A DNA stretch of 64,000 nt from contig CM070877.1 in assembly GCA_036365515.1 (NCBI GenBank), positions 63,556,522 through 63,620,521 on the forward strand. Direction: 5' to 3'. The position numbers and the translations under genes are program-made. The stretch comes from Torymus aiolomorphi. Lineage: Eukaryota; Arthropoda; Insecta; Hymenoptera; Torymidae. Below are positions 45,685 to 55,954 of this stretch, piece after piece. The notes below the pieces were generated by a model, which saw only the letters and a program-made list of their open reading frames with translations, had not been told where the DNA came from and made no database searches. Each line of letters begins with the position of its first letter. Within the stretch, counting starts at the first letter, position 1.

Positions 45685-47372
45685 GCGATGATAATGTTTT
45701 TGAAAGCGCGGTTGAGAATAATGAACAGGAACAAAAAGTAACAAATAAGGAAAATATAGAACTATTAAAAGTCCCACGTAAATCTACACGTGATAGAAAA
45801 AGCCCAATAAGATATCCAGAAAATATTTCGAATAATATTTATGTAAATTACTGCAGGGTAGATACTCCATATACATTTGAGGAGGCGATGTGTAGTAATG
45901 ATAGTGAGAGCTGGATAAAAGCTATGGATAAAGAAATAAAAAGTTTAAATGAAAATAAAACATGGGAACTAGTTGAAAGGATACCAAATGAAAAGGTAAT
46001 AGATGTAAAATGGGTTTATAGTAAGAAATCTGATGATACGTATAAAGCGAGATTAGTCGTAAGAGGATTTCAACAGACAAATGTTATTGACGACATATAC
46101 GCTCCAGTTGCTAAAATGCAAACTTTAAAATTTTTGTTTTCCTTTTGTTGCCAGAATGGCCTAATTATAGAACAGATGGATGTAGTCACAGCATTTTTAA
46201 ATGGTGAAGTAAGCTCGGAGGTATATGTCGGTCAACCGAAAGGTTATAGCGATGGAACAAACAGGGTTTGTAAATTACGTAAAGCATTGTACGGACTACG
46301 AGAAAGTCCAAGGGCATGGTATGAATGTTTGGATGAATATTTGACAAAGATAAAATTTAAAAGGAGTAACGTAGATTATTGTTTATATACTCAAGGTGAA
46401 GGTATAGATCAAATTTACTTATTAATATATGTCGATGACTTGTTAATTTGTAGTAAGAGTAAAAAGAAAATTAAGAATTTAAAAAGAGTCTTATCAGGAA
46501 AATTTAAGATGAAAGACCTAGGAGAAATTAAAGAATACCTTGGTATTAATGTAGAGTATGATTATCGAAATTGTGATATGAAATTAAGTCAGACTAAGTA
46601 TATAGAGTCATTAGCGAATAAATATCAATTGCAGAATAGTAAATTATATAGCACTCCTATGGAGACGAATTTAAAAATTGAAAAGGCTGAAATAAGCGAG
46701 TCAGATATTAAATATAGAAATTTGATAGGTGCATTATTATATATAAGCTCAAGTACAAGGCCCGATATAAGTTATAGTGTTAATTATTTGAGTAGATATC
46801 AAAATAGTTATAACGAGACTCATTGGAAATATGCGTTACGAATATTGAAATACTTGTATTTAACTAAAGATTTAAAGATGATCTATAAAAGAAATGTAAA
46901 TTGCGAAACTATAGATTGTTATGTAGACGCAGATTGGGCTGGTGATAATGTTGACAGAAAATCCACATCTGGATATGTTATTAAAGCATTTGGAAATGTA
47001 ATTGATTGGAAATCGCGAAAACAAAGAACGGTAACAAAGGCTTCAACTTATGCAGAATATGTAGCCTTATCTGAGGCAGTTAGTGAAGTAAAGTTTATAA
47101 TAGAGTTAATGAAAAACTTTAATGTGAAATTGATTGATCCTGTAAAGATATTTGAGGATAACACAGGCGCGATAAATATAGCGAATTATGGAAACTTTAC
47201 TAAGAACTCGAAGCACATAGAAATACATTATCACTATGTTCATGAAAGCGTGAAAGAAAAAGAAATTGTAATAATGAAAATCGACTCGAATGATAATGTT
47301 GCGGATATCTTTACAAAAGCGTTATGTAAAGATAAGTTTGAAAAGTTCAGAAAATTATTGAACATAATGTAA
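45657..47372 (+). CDS. Copia reverse transcriptase-RNase H, detached from gag
   Basis: An open frame of about 571 codons from the deletion junction, with the first ATG at 45888. It begins with the usual linker (PRKSTRDRKSPIRYPENI), then the RT domain: WELVERIPNEKVIDVKWVY, KARLVVRGFQQ, QMDVVTAFLNGEV and the catalytic LLIYVDDLLI (about 46425). RNase H contains YVDADWAGD, RKSTSGYV and KASTYAEYVAL. It ends in ADIFTKAL. No internal stops. The intact enzyme lacks a fused gag or integrase because of the deletion. Copia pol is normally one polyprotein. Confidence 0.9.
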   Translation, partial: DQNDGDDDLSDDNVFESAVENNEQEQKVTNKENIELLKVPRKSTRDRKSPIRYPENISNNIYVNYCRVDTPYTFEEAMCSNDSESWIKAMDKEIKSLNENKTWELVERIPNEKVIDVKWVYSKKSDDTYKARLVVRGFQQTNVIDDIYAPVAKMQTLKFLFSFCCQNGLIIEQMDVVTAFLNGEVSSEVYVGQPKGYSDGTNRVCKLRKALYGLRESPRAWYECLDEYLTKIKFKRSNVDYCLYTQGEGIDQIYLLIYVDDLLICSKSKKKIKNLKRVLSGKFKMKDLGEIKEYLGINVEYDYRNCDMKLSQTKYIESLANKYQLQNSKLYSTPMETNLKIEKAEISESDIKYRNLIGALLYISSSTRPDISYSVNYLSRYQNSYNETHWKYALRILKYLYLTKDLKMIYKRNVNCETIDCYVDADWAGDNVDRKSTSGYVIKAFGNVIDWKSRKQRTVTKASTYAEYVALSEAVSEVKFIIELMKNFNVKLIDPVKIFEDNTGAINIANYGNFTKNSKHIEIHYHYVHESVKEKEIVIMKIDSNDNVADIFTKALCKDKFEKFRKLLNIM

Positions 47373-47395
47373 TAAATTAAAAGGTGTACAATATA

Positions 47396-47409
47396 TATGT
47401 AAGGAGGCG
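47396..47409 (+). promoter_or_regulatory. Copia polypurine tract
   Basis: GTAAGGAGGCG directly precedes the 3' LTR and is the likely plus-strand primer. Confidence 0.65.
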
Positions 47410-47733
47410 TGTTGAAAATAGTATACATCTATATTGTACGCATGAATATATATATACAATAGGTATGTGTGAACGCGCGACTGTATCGAGAGCGCGCAAT
47501 GTAAACATGTACCTCTCCCCTTCCTAGTGTGTGCGTGAGCAAGCATCTAAGTCGAGGAGCAGCGAACGATACGCTGCTCACACTCTCTCTACTGTCGCAC
47601 GCTGAGCGGAAAGCACCTTGCGCGAGTCGCTATGAAGCGCTCGGATTACTTTTATACTGAAACTGAATAAACCAGTCATTCTTTATATATAAATAAAAGT
47701 GTCTCTCCTTATTAATTTTACCACACCTCAACA
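47410..47733 (+). repeat. Copia 3' LTR
   Basis: Same sequence as the 5' LTR except for one extra TA in the ATATATATACAATAGG stretch. It is followed by the AGATT target duplication. Confidence 0.95.
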
Positions 47734-48474
47734 AGATTGATTTGCCGGACGAAGTATTTCCTCCCTCCTTATGTGCGAGCTCTCAGGAGTTCCACGCTGC
47801 GTTGAACGGTCGAAAGACTACTCCTATCGTCGCGAATCATGACCAGGACTTATTTGCATTCACAAGTAGCCCAAGCGCTACTCGCACTTCCTCCAGTGGT
47901 GGCCAGGACGCTACCTCTTTCTTGAGCTACTCCCACTTTCAACAGTGGTAGCTGTAAGGCTGCCGCTCCCTTCAGTAGCCCGAGCGCTACTATCTTCATC
48001 AGTGGCGGACAGGAGGCTCTCGCTCCTTTCCACACCAGCGGCCTAAGGGCTACTGCTCTGCCCTTCTACAGTAGTACGGCTGCTACTCCCATCACCAGTT
48101 GTGGCTTGGAGGCTGCAACCCTTCTTCACAGTAGCATGAACGCTACTCCCATCTACACCAGCTGTAGCCAGGAAGCTGCCACTCTTCAGAAGCTCTACAG
48201 TAATTCCCATTTTCAGCAGTGGTGGCCAGAAGGCTGTCACTCTAGTAGCACAAATATTACTCCAACCGTCAACATTGATGGCCAGCATGCCGCAAATGAC
48301 ATTGATAACCAGGAAGCTACACCACTCGACAGTAGAGCTGTCAACGCAGCACAAGTCGCATACACCCAGCACAGTCCAGAGACAGCCACACCGAAGCTTG
48401 GTCGAAAGACCATCCCACTTCGCAGCGAGGCCTTTGCAGAGCATCGTAACAATCTCCGTCGGCGAAGAGAATAA
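47734..48474 (+). pseudogene. Gypsy-like gag, 3' part with Ser/Thr/Ala repeats
   Basis: The frame resumes after the Copia insertion (DLPDEVFPPSLCASSQEF). It continues into degenerate repeats rich in Ser, Ala, Thr and Gly (SSPSATRTSSSGGQDATSF) through about 48300, with stops and frame changes, ending KLGRKTIPLRSEAFAEHR. The repeats (AGTAGCCCGAGCGCTAC-like) make frame assignment loose. No zinc knuckle is visible. Confidence 0.5.
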
Positions 48475-48749
48475 GTGATATTACAAAGCAGTAAATAAGA
48501 TAAGATTTAAACAAAGACTTTGCGTTACACTTGCGATGCCTGCGACTCTACATCCTTCTGTGTTCACCATATACAATTGCCTTTTTGCATTATACACTTG
48601 TGCCTTGCGTATATACCTGCGATTCATTTATGCTTATCACTTGCGTTTGCGATACATTACAGTTGCGATACCTGCGTGTACACACGCGATCTTGGCGGCA
48701 TAAATACTCCTGCGAAACTTGCGTTACGTTACAACACATATTAAACACA
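48475..48749. other. Spacer with TTGCG repeats
   Basis: ACTTGCGATGCC, CTTGCGTTTGCG and GTTGCGATACCTGCG recur loosely. No recognised gene. Confidence 0.35.
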
Positions 48750-49167
48750 TGTAGCTAAGACCACTGCAAACCGCGCTCCGTGCCTTTTAAACCAGAGGGG
48801 AGTTGATTCATACCTAATTATTGTATAATAATTATTATTATTAATAATGAATTTGTAAAGACTCTTCGCGCCGGTTTGCAAACATATATTGTATTCAAAT
48901 GCGAATACGCCGCCGAACTGCAATTTGAATCTCCCGCGTCGCGCGCGGCTCCAGCATGAGTCTAGTTCGCGCGTGGCCACTAGGTGGCGTGACCGCTCTC
49001 CGCGCAGCTCCTGCAGCGCAGGGATATAGGCATGTGCGGCTGCTGCTCCGGCAGCTTCGTTCACTGGGACATCTTCTTCGTGTAGGTGGTCTCGGCATCC
49101 TGCCTAGTGTATTGAGTTTGAATAAAGTCTCACTTTTAATTCGTTAAATAATTGTTTTTATTTAACA
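48750..49167 (+). repeat. Possible LTR (solo or 3') of a gypsy-like element
   Basis: It starts TGTAGCTAAGACC and ends ATTTAACA, with GC-rich sequence, an AATAAAGT signal near 49123 and a T-rich end. No matching second LTR, target duplication or polypurine tract was found, so this is tentative. Confidence 0.35.
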
Positions 49168-51009
49168 CCCACGAGGTGCAAGGTCTCCTAACCTTGCCTC
49201 GTTTTTGTGCAGCATCACTCTTTATCCCCTTCCTCTTCGCATATTCCATCCTTTTCAATCACCACAACTGGCTAGTGTAACCTACACTAAGCTGAACGGG
49301 CTTTCTTGCTACTTGGCAGAGAATTCTCTGAGATCGGTCGCTGGACGAGGAGATAGGGGACCTGTGACTCCTCACCGTCACCTATGGGACAACAAGCGTC
49401 ACTGATGAAGGTCATCACTTCCATGCTGGCTCTCGCCAACACCATATATAAATGAATGATGCGTGTGCCGAAGCTGATATGTCAGAGGAAGCTGTAGCCG
49501 TCAAGTGGGGAACAAACTCCTTGGCACTCCTGCCGAGCAGATCCCTTCCATCGTCTTACAGGACGGCTGGGACGCGGTAACTACTCTTGCCACCTCCATG
49601 TAGAGAAGCTGACCTCCATCAGAAGAGCAGAAGAACGAAGATAAATCAGCAACAGATGGAGCTAGTGATCTAACAACTGCCCTCCGCGAAGTAATGCCTT
49701 GTTCACAATATTTTTTTCAATTCTCTCTTATTTGTAGTTTTGAATATTTATTTAATGTGTGGATTTAATTCGTATTTATGTTGCTTTAACTTGTTTTTCT
49801 TGATCACCAGTAATATTTAATGACATTCCGAAGCGGGCTATCCATCGATAAATTAGAACGCAAGCGACCGTGGCTACCTCGATGTTCCCAATGGTCCATG
49901 TGCAGGTTAACGGTCTACGCAGGTCAGGCAGTACTTGTATCCCTCGAAGCTTTGCGTGGGTCTGGACAGATGAATCTGGATATGCTCAAAACTTGTTGAT
50001 GACCCATCTCGTTGCCTTTCAAAAGCTGATGAGTCTTCTGCTCCTGCGAGCTGCTCAGCAGTTGAATTAATATCGAACCTGTCTGAACCAGGTCTCCTAT
50101 TCGTCCGGACAAAAAGAAGGCATGCGTTCTGTCACTCGACTGATACGTGGTACATCTGTTGCTACTACGGCTGGAGTGGTATCGAATTTCTCATTGAGAA
50201 CAACAGCGTTCACTGTTTTTTCGTTGTTTTCTCTTTAAATCACAAATCATTGACTTTCTGCGAACGCATGCTTCGAATAAAATGATCACGTCGGCGTTAT
50301 CAATTTGAGGGGTTATTAGATACGTCACGGAAAAATCGGAAAGAGAAATCATGAACTTGGAGTTTGTAGTTTATTAGCAGTTGGTGAACGGGAGAGAAGT
50401 TACAGTAGGTAAATGAGAACTGTCCTTCGTTTGCGCTCTGTTTCGCTTGGAACTTCTAGAAACTACCATTAGTTGGGCTCAAGGACCTGTAAAACTCAGG
50501 CGACTTTAACCTGCGTGCACGCGCGTGTCTGCGCCCTTTATTAATGGCTCATCGATCACATCTTGCTATCGTATACGAAGCGATTTTATTAATTATTTTT
50601 TGTCTCTGTGAGTAGCTGAAAGCGGGGAAATACCAGAAAGGGAAAAGACTGTAGAAAGAAGAAACGATTGTCAAGGAAAAAGCATGGGTAGGATTAAATG
50701 TTGTGGTACACAGTAGCCACTACATAGTTAATCTGAAAATGAACTATTTAATTTGTATTACGGGTGCGCGTAGATCATTCACTATAAGGAATCAGAGACC
50801 TGTTATAGTAAGAAAACATGAAACAAATTTAATTATAAATGGATAACGTCAAATTCAAGATAGAAATAAAAGATAAAACTAATGCACTTTATAAATTATG
50901 AAATATAAAATATTTTGATTGCATATTCAAGCTTTATGTTTAATCAAGGATATTTCTAGAACATTTATGTTATTTGAATAAAAGAATGGCACGGTAAAAA
51001 CAAACTCAC
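49168..51009. other. No firm gene; protease-like remnant near 49870-49960
   Basis: FPMVHVQVNGLRRSG followed in another frame by VSLEALRGSG faintly resembles the start of a gypsy retroviral protease (VNG..ALVDTGCS), with the active site lost. The rest of the interval, to the osa exon, shows nothing I recognise. Confidence 0.3.
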
Positions 51010-51105
51010 CTTGAGTAGCTAAAGGTGAGAGACTCATTCTTGCTGTACCACCACTGTCAGATTGACTGCTAGATGGTCTTGGTGGCATTTGTACGTTTTG
51101 TTGCC
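51010..51105 (-). CDS. osa: Osa/ARID1 (SWI/SNF subunit), internal exon
   Basis: A 96-bp minus-strand exon with acceptor TTTCTAG and donor CAAG|GTGAG. It encodes QQNVQMPPRPSSSQSDS, then GGTARMSLSPLATQ, a Ser/Pro-rich stretch matching Osa as I know it. Its first two bases complete a Gly codon begun in the preceding exon, across an intron of only 80 bp. Osa is the ARID-type DNA-binding subunit of the BAP chromatin-remodelling complex in the nucleus. Only this low-complexity part is in the window; ARID and C-terminal domains are not seen. Neighbouring sequence is mostly transposons. Confidence 0.8.
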
Positions 51106-51185
51106 CTAGAAAATATTTTATATATTAGTAATACATGGTCTGCGTTATTAATTAGAACTAACTAATACATTTATAATATACAAAC

Positions 51186-51318
51186 CAACAGCTGGGGACA
51201 TGGACCGAGAACCGGTTGATCCTGTAGGTGATGGAGTGGGTCTCATCCCTTGAGAATTTGGTGTAGTGGGACCGGCTGGTCCATTCGAACTATCATTACT
51301 GTTTTGCCCAGATAACTC
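51186..51318 (-). CDS. osa: Osa/ARID1, preceding internal exon
   Basis: A 133-bp minus-strand exon with acceptor TTTCACAG and donor GTTG|GTTTGT. It encodes ELSGQNSNDSSNGPAGP, then PNSQGMRPTPSPTGS and TGSRSMSPAVG. The RPTPSPTGSTGSRSMSP block is the one that identifies Osa. The frame joins the next exon at 51105 through a split Gly codon. The upstream intron begins at 51319 and contains the foldback at 51570 and the transposon at 52426. The extra 60-codon ORF read-through into the intron is not coding. Confidence 0.85.
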
Positions 51319-51569
51319 CTGTGAAATCATAAATGAATTAGATTAATTAAGCATTTATTTCTATTTTTCAAAAAACATTAAATACATATAGAGTGCTCAG
51401 CATGATCGGTTACAAAAAATCTAGAAATAAGGAATGATAAATATCACAAGCTGAAAAAGATATTGCTCATAAATATTCTCACATATAAGTTGATATAAGA
51501 GTAATTCGACTTACTCTTCGATATTTTTAGATATACTCACTACATGGAATTCTGTGCAAGTTACAATTC

Positions 51570-52199
51570 TTAAGGAGGTCTTATACCTAATGGCTTCAGA
51601 GGCAAAAATTACCTGAAAAAATTAATTAAAATATAATTACTATAAAACAAAGTACGTGTATTACTAATATAACTTATTTCTAATACAAAATCCCAAGAGA
51701 TAGGTCTCTAAACCCATTTTATACAGAATTATGTCATTTTAGAAAAATCAACTAGTGTGCAAGTTTTCTTGGCAGTCACTCGATAGATTTTGACGAGATA
51801 CGTCGCAAATTACTTGTAAAACAGGTACGTATTTTTTTAATTGGAAAAACGATAAAAATTAAGAAAATTAAAAAAAATTGGTTTTTTCAATTAAAAAAAT
51901 ACTTAGTCACGAAATTATTTAATTCTAGGGATTCGTCGATAGGTACCTGTTTTACAAGTAATTTGCGACGTGTCTCGTCAAAATCCATCGAGTGACTGCC
52001 AACAAAACTTGAACACCAGTTGATTTTTCTAAAATGACATAACTCTGCAAAATGGGTTTAGAGACCTATCGCTTAAAATTTTGTATTAGAAATAAGTTAT
52101 ATTAGTAATACATATACTTTGTTTTATAGTAATTATATTTAAATTAATTGTTTCAGGTAATTTTTGCTTCAGAAGCCATTAGGTATAAAACCAACTTAA
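51570..52199. mobile_element. TTAA-flanked foldback, 630 bp, in osa intron
   Basis: The left end TTAAGGAGGTCTTATACCTA and right end TAGGTATAAAACCAACTTAA frame a palindrome over its whole length. Arms include GTAATTTGCGACGTGTCTCG and its complement. The terminus matches the family at 1098 and 8589. Non-coding. Confidence 0.85.
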
Positions 52200-53479
52200 T
52201 TAAATGAGGTTAGAAGAACATGATTTTGGTATCAAAACACAACTTCGAATCGTACCAGTTACATATGGTAAGGAGAAAGACTATAATTAAAGGCATACTC
52301 AAGTGGTACCCGTATAAATTAGTATCTTCTCTATGCGATTAAATAAATGGCATTTCTCTAAATGATATGAAAAAAGTTTTTTCACAGCTGTTTTAACATG
52401 TAATTTCAAGAGGTCAACTCCATATGAGGCGTTTCGTGTCAACTGCCCCAGTGCGGCGCGCGAGCGCCAAATCGTGCTGTTTCCAGCTCATGTTTAAGAT
52501 ACTGAAATGTACTTGAAAAAATTTTATGATAAACATATCCAAAGTATTTTTTCCTCAGCTTTCCAATGGTGTAGGCAGTTCTCCCGAAATTTTCCATTTT
52601 CACCTTCAAAAAGTACAAAACGTGTTATATCTCGAAAACGATATTTTTAATATTTTTTTTACCCTCCAGATCGAAAGCTGAGCATTTTTTACGTAGGAAA
52701 GGATATTTTCCAATGAGTGCCCAAGATGTTTTCTGCGAGATATAGAACGCGAAAGAGTAGACGCACCGCATTTCCTGCGCGCGGTACTACGCGGTACAGC
52801 GCGCGGACTGCGTCCGCCTCGTTGCCTATATAATAACCTTTTATAATCTTTAATTCTTTACCTATTATTCTGGATTCTTAATAATGCATGGAGTAATATT
52901 TTATTAATTATTTAATAAAATAATAAAATTTCAAAATTAACAGCAATATAGTAACTCTTGTACTAACGTTTCTTTTTCAGTGTAGATAATATTTTTTTTT
53001 TTGTTTTTACGTGTTATATCTCGAAAAATATATTTTTAATATTTTTTTTTACCCTTTAGATCAAAAGCTGTGTATTTTTTACGTAGGAAATGATATTTTC
53101 TAAAAAGTGTAAAAGATGTTTTCTGCTAGAAATAGAACGCGAAAGAGTAGACGCACGGCGCTGAAAAGACGGTTCCGACGCGCGGTACCGCGCGGCACGG
53201 AATCATTCATTTTTCATTCGATAGGTGGTGTCCACACTTTTCAAACTATATGTAAATCATCACGTCGAAAGTATATAATTACCATTAACTTTTTATCTTG
53301 TTCCTCTTCGAATTTTTTCGAATCTCTTGTCAATAGCAGTTAAACAATTTGATTTCCTTGCGACTTTTGTGCATTTGATTATTACATCATTGGTGACTCT
53401 TGATTTCAATATTTTTGCTTTCTCAAAGAGAAAGTTTTCCATTTTTGTTTATTATAGCAATAAAATCTTGGAACTTGAA

Positions 53480-55422
53480 ATGTATAAATCATTTAAATAA
53501 AAATGATCACCCTGCATCTAAAAATTTGTCTGACTTTCCAACACTTTTCAGAAGTGAATATCCTTTAGTACCTGAAAATGCTAAAATAGGTTCAATCTGT
53601 CGACGCCAAATTTATAAACAGAAATCAAGTTTATCTCCATCTGATGCTAAAAAAGCTAAAACAGTGTGTGATGATGAATATCACAAAGCTGATATTGCAG
53701 TTCTCGAACAACTAAAGAAAAAACTTTCTGAGTCAACCAAGAGAGAATTCAGCTATTAACTCTCGCGCCGAAGTTTTGGTCTCGTAGGGACTTGATGCGA
53801 GAATTCAATTGCAGTGAACGGGAAGTTCGCGAAGCGAAAGATTTGGTAGCGAAGAGCGGAGTATTTTCAATACCTGCAAAGAAACGTGGCAAACTACTTC
53901 CAGATGATACTGTAAATTCTGTAAAAAGTTTTTATGAGAGAGACGATATAAGCCGAATCATGCCAGGTTTAAAAGATTACGTATCTATTAAACAGAGCAA
54001 TGGCGAAAGAGAACATGTTCAAAAAAGATTACTGCTTGGTAATTTAAATGAGCTGTATAATTTATATAAAAAAGAAAATGAATGCGTTAATATTGGTTTT
54101 ACTAAATTTACAGAATTGAGGCCACCACATTGTGTTTTAGCTGGGAGTAGCGGTACACACAATGTATGCGTGTGTGTGCATCACGAAAATGTGAAGCTCA
54201 TGCTAAGTGCTATGGACACAGAAAATTTAACTAAAGACACTCAATTGCCTCTTAAAAATATTTGGGTGACTGTTTGGATTGCCCCAATATGTCTATATTA
54301 CGAAAACATTTGCTTGAATGTTTTGATGAAAATGATATTTCTTAAATAGGGTATCAATCATAGTTTCAAACAGATAAGTGTACAATAGCTTCCAAAGCTG
54401 TAAATGTGCACAAATTTATGGACATACTGGGGGAAAAATTAATAAAATTAAAAACTCACGATTTTTTCGCTAAGAAACAATCACTTATTATAAATAACTT
54501 AAAAAGCAATCTTCAAGAAGAAGAATTTCTCGTGTGTTGCGATTTCGCAGAAAATTATGCTTTCGTTATACAAAATTCTACACAGTCCTTCCACTGGAAT
54601 AATAACCAGGCAACAGTTTTTAAAATTGTAGTGTACTATAAACAAAATAATGAACTCAAACATGTAAGAATTGCTGTAATTTCCGGCAATTTAACCTTTA
54701 GAGGACGGGATGGCCCCTATACGGGCCATGCCCATGATCGACCCTTTACATGTGTTAGTTTTGAGATGTGAGACATCACAAAAACTCGATTTCTATAGAA
54801 AAGTGAGAGAAAACAGTAAACCCAAATCCCCGTCCTCTAAAGGTTAAATCATGATACCATAGCCGTTTATGAATATCAAAAAATTGTAATATCTTACCTT
54901 AAAACTAATTTTGCAGTCAAGAAAGTTTATTATTTGACTGATGGAGCAGGTAGCATTTTAAGAATAAATAAAATTTTCAAAATCTTCTTTTTCACGAGAA
55001 AGATTTTGGAGTTACTGCTGACTGAGTGGCATTTTTATGCTACAGCACATGGCAAAGGTGCGTGCGGTGGTATAGGCGCGAACCTAAAACGAGATGCAAA
55101 ACCAGCTAGTCTACAAGTTCCTTCTAGTAATCATATTTTAACGCTAAAAGAGCTGTACAACTGGGCTAAAGATTACTGCGAACAAACCAAAGTTTTCTAT
55201 AGCAGTAAAGCATCGTATGAAGAAACGGTTTTGAAACTAAAACCAAGACTGGACAAGGCTAAATCTATACCAGGCACGTTACAATACCGTAATATTATTC
55301 CGATAGATGGAAGTACATTGAAGCTCAAAAAAACCTCTCTGAGTTCAGAGTATAAAATCTTCCCGAAAAAAACTGCGAAAACAAAAAAAAAATTATTATC
55401 TACACTGAAAAAGAAACGTTAG
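53480..55422 (+). pseudogene. Transposase of the long-TIR element, several frameshifts
   Basis: Blocks in order: CRRQIYKQKSSLSPSDAKK (53598), EFNCSEREVREAKDLVAKS (about 53795), RIMPGLKDYVSIK, LRPPHCVLAGSSGTHNVCVC (about 54118), CCDFAENYAF (about 54537), YYLTDGAGS (about 54942), WHFYATAHGKGACGGIGANL (about 55026). The DFAENY and TDGAGS aspartates look like the first two acidic residues of an RNase H-like fold (inference). Frameshifts lie near 53750, 54270-54400 and 54960-55020, and a MITE sits at 54691. I have seen similar proteins across insects but cannot name the superfamily. Inactive in this copy. Confidence 0.75.
54691..54847. mobile_element. 157-bp TTAA-flanked MITE in transposase
   Basis: TTAACCTTTAGAGGACGGG and its complement (CCGTCCTCTAAAGGTTAA) are inverted repeats including the TTAA target duplication. 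The net insertion of 153 bp is a multiple of three, and the transposase frame is the same on both sides. The piggyBac-like TTAA duplication is clear; the driving enzyme is not in this window. Confidence 0.85.
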
Positions 55423-55954
55423 TACAAGAGTTACTATATTGCTGTTAATTTTGAAATTTTATTATTTTATAAAATAATCAATAAAATATTACTCCATGCA
55501 TTATTAAGAATCCAGAATAATAGATAAAGTATTAAAGATTATAAAAGGTTATTATATAGGCAACGAGGCGGGCGCAGTCCGCGCGCTGTACCGCGTAGTA
55601 CCGCGCGCAGAAAAGGCAGTGTGTCTACTCTTTCGCGTTCTATATCTCGCAGAAAACATCTTGGGCACTCTTTGAAAAGTATCCTTTCCTTCGTAAAAAA
55701 TGCTCAACTTTCGATCTCGAGGGTAAAAAAAAATATTAAAAATATCGTTTTCGAGACACGTTTTGTATTTTTGAGGGTGAAAATGAAAAATTTCGAGAAA
55801 ACTGCCTACACCATTGGAAAGCTGAAGAAAAAATACATTGGATATGCTTATCATAAAATTTTTTAAAGTACATTTCAGTATCTTAAACATGAGCTGGAAA
55901 CAGCACGATTTGGCGCTCGCGCGCCGCGCTGAGGCAGTTGACCTGAAACGCCTC

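Larger units (their letters stand above)
44080..47733 (+). mobile_element. Young Copia (Ty1/copia) element, integrase-deleted, 3654 bp
   Basis: Almost identical LTRs (322 and 324 bp), a 5-bp target duplication AGATT (44075-44079 and 47734-47738), primer-binding site and purine-rich tract are all present. Inside, gag-protease and RT-RNase H remain but the integrase and the end of protease are missing. The LTRs appear to differ only by one TA unit, so the insertion is recent. Confidence 0.95.
52426..55954 (+). mobile_element. Long-TIR DNA transposon, superfamily uncertain, 3529 bp
   Basis: Inverted repeats of about 500-560 bp (GAGGCGTTTC at the left, its complement ending 55954) frame one transposase gene. 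Arms contain GCGCGGTACTACGCGGTAC-like GC boxes and TTTCGCGTTCTATATCTC. Flanks read CATAT|GAGG and CCTC|ATATATG, so the target duplication is ATAT-like but ambiguous. The transposase does not match families I can name with certainty. Confidence 0.75.

Noticed and set aside
48043..48452. Minus-strand ORFs at 48 kb
   Set aside because: Complement of the low-complexity gag repeats.
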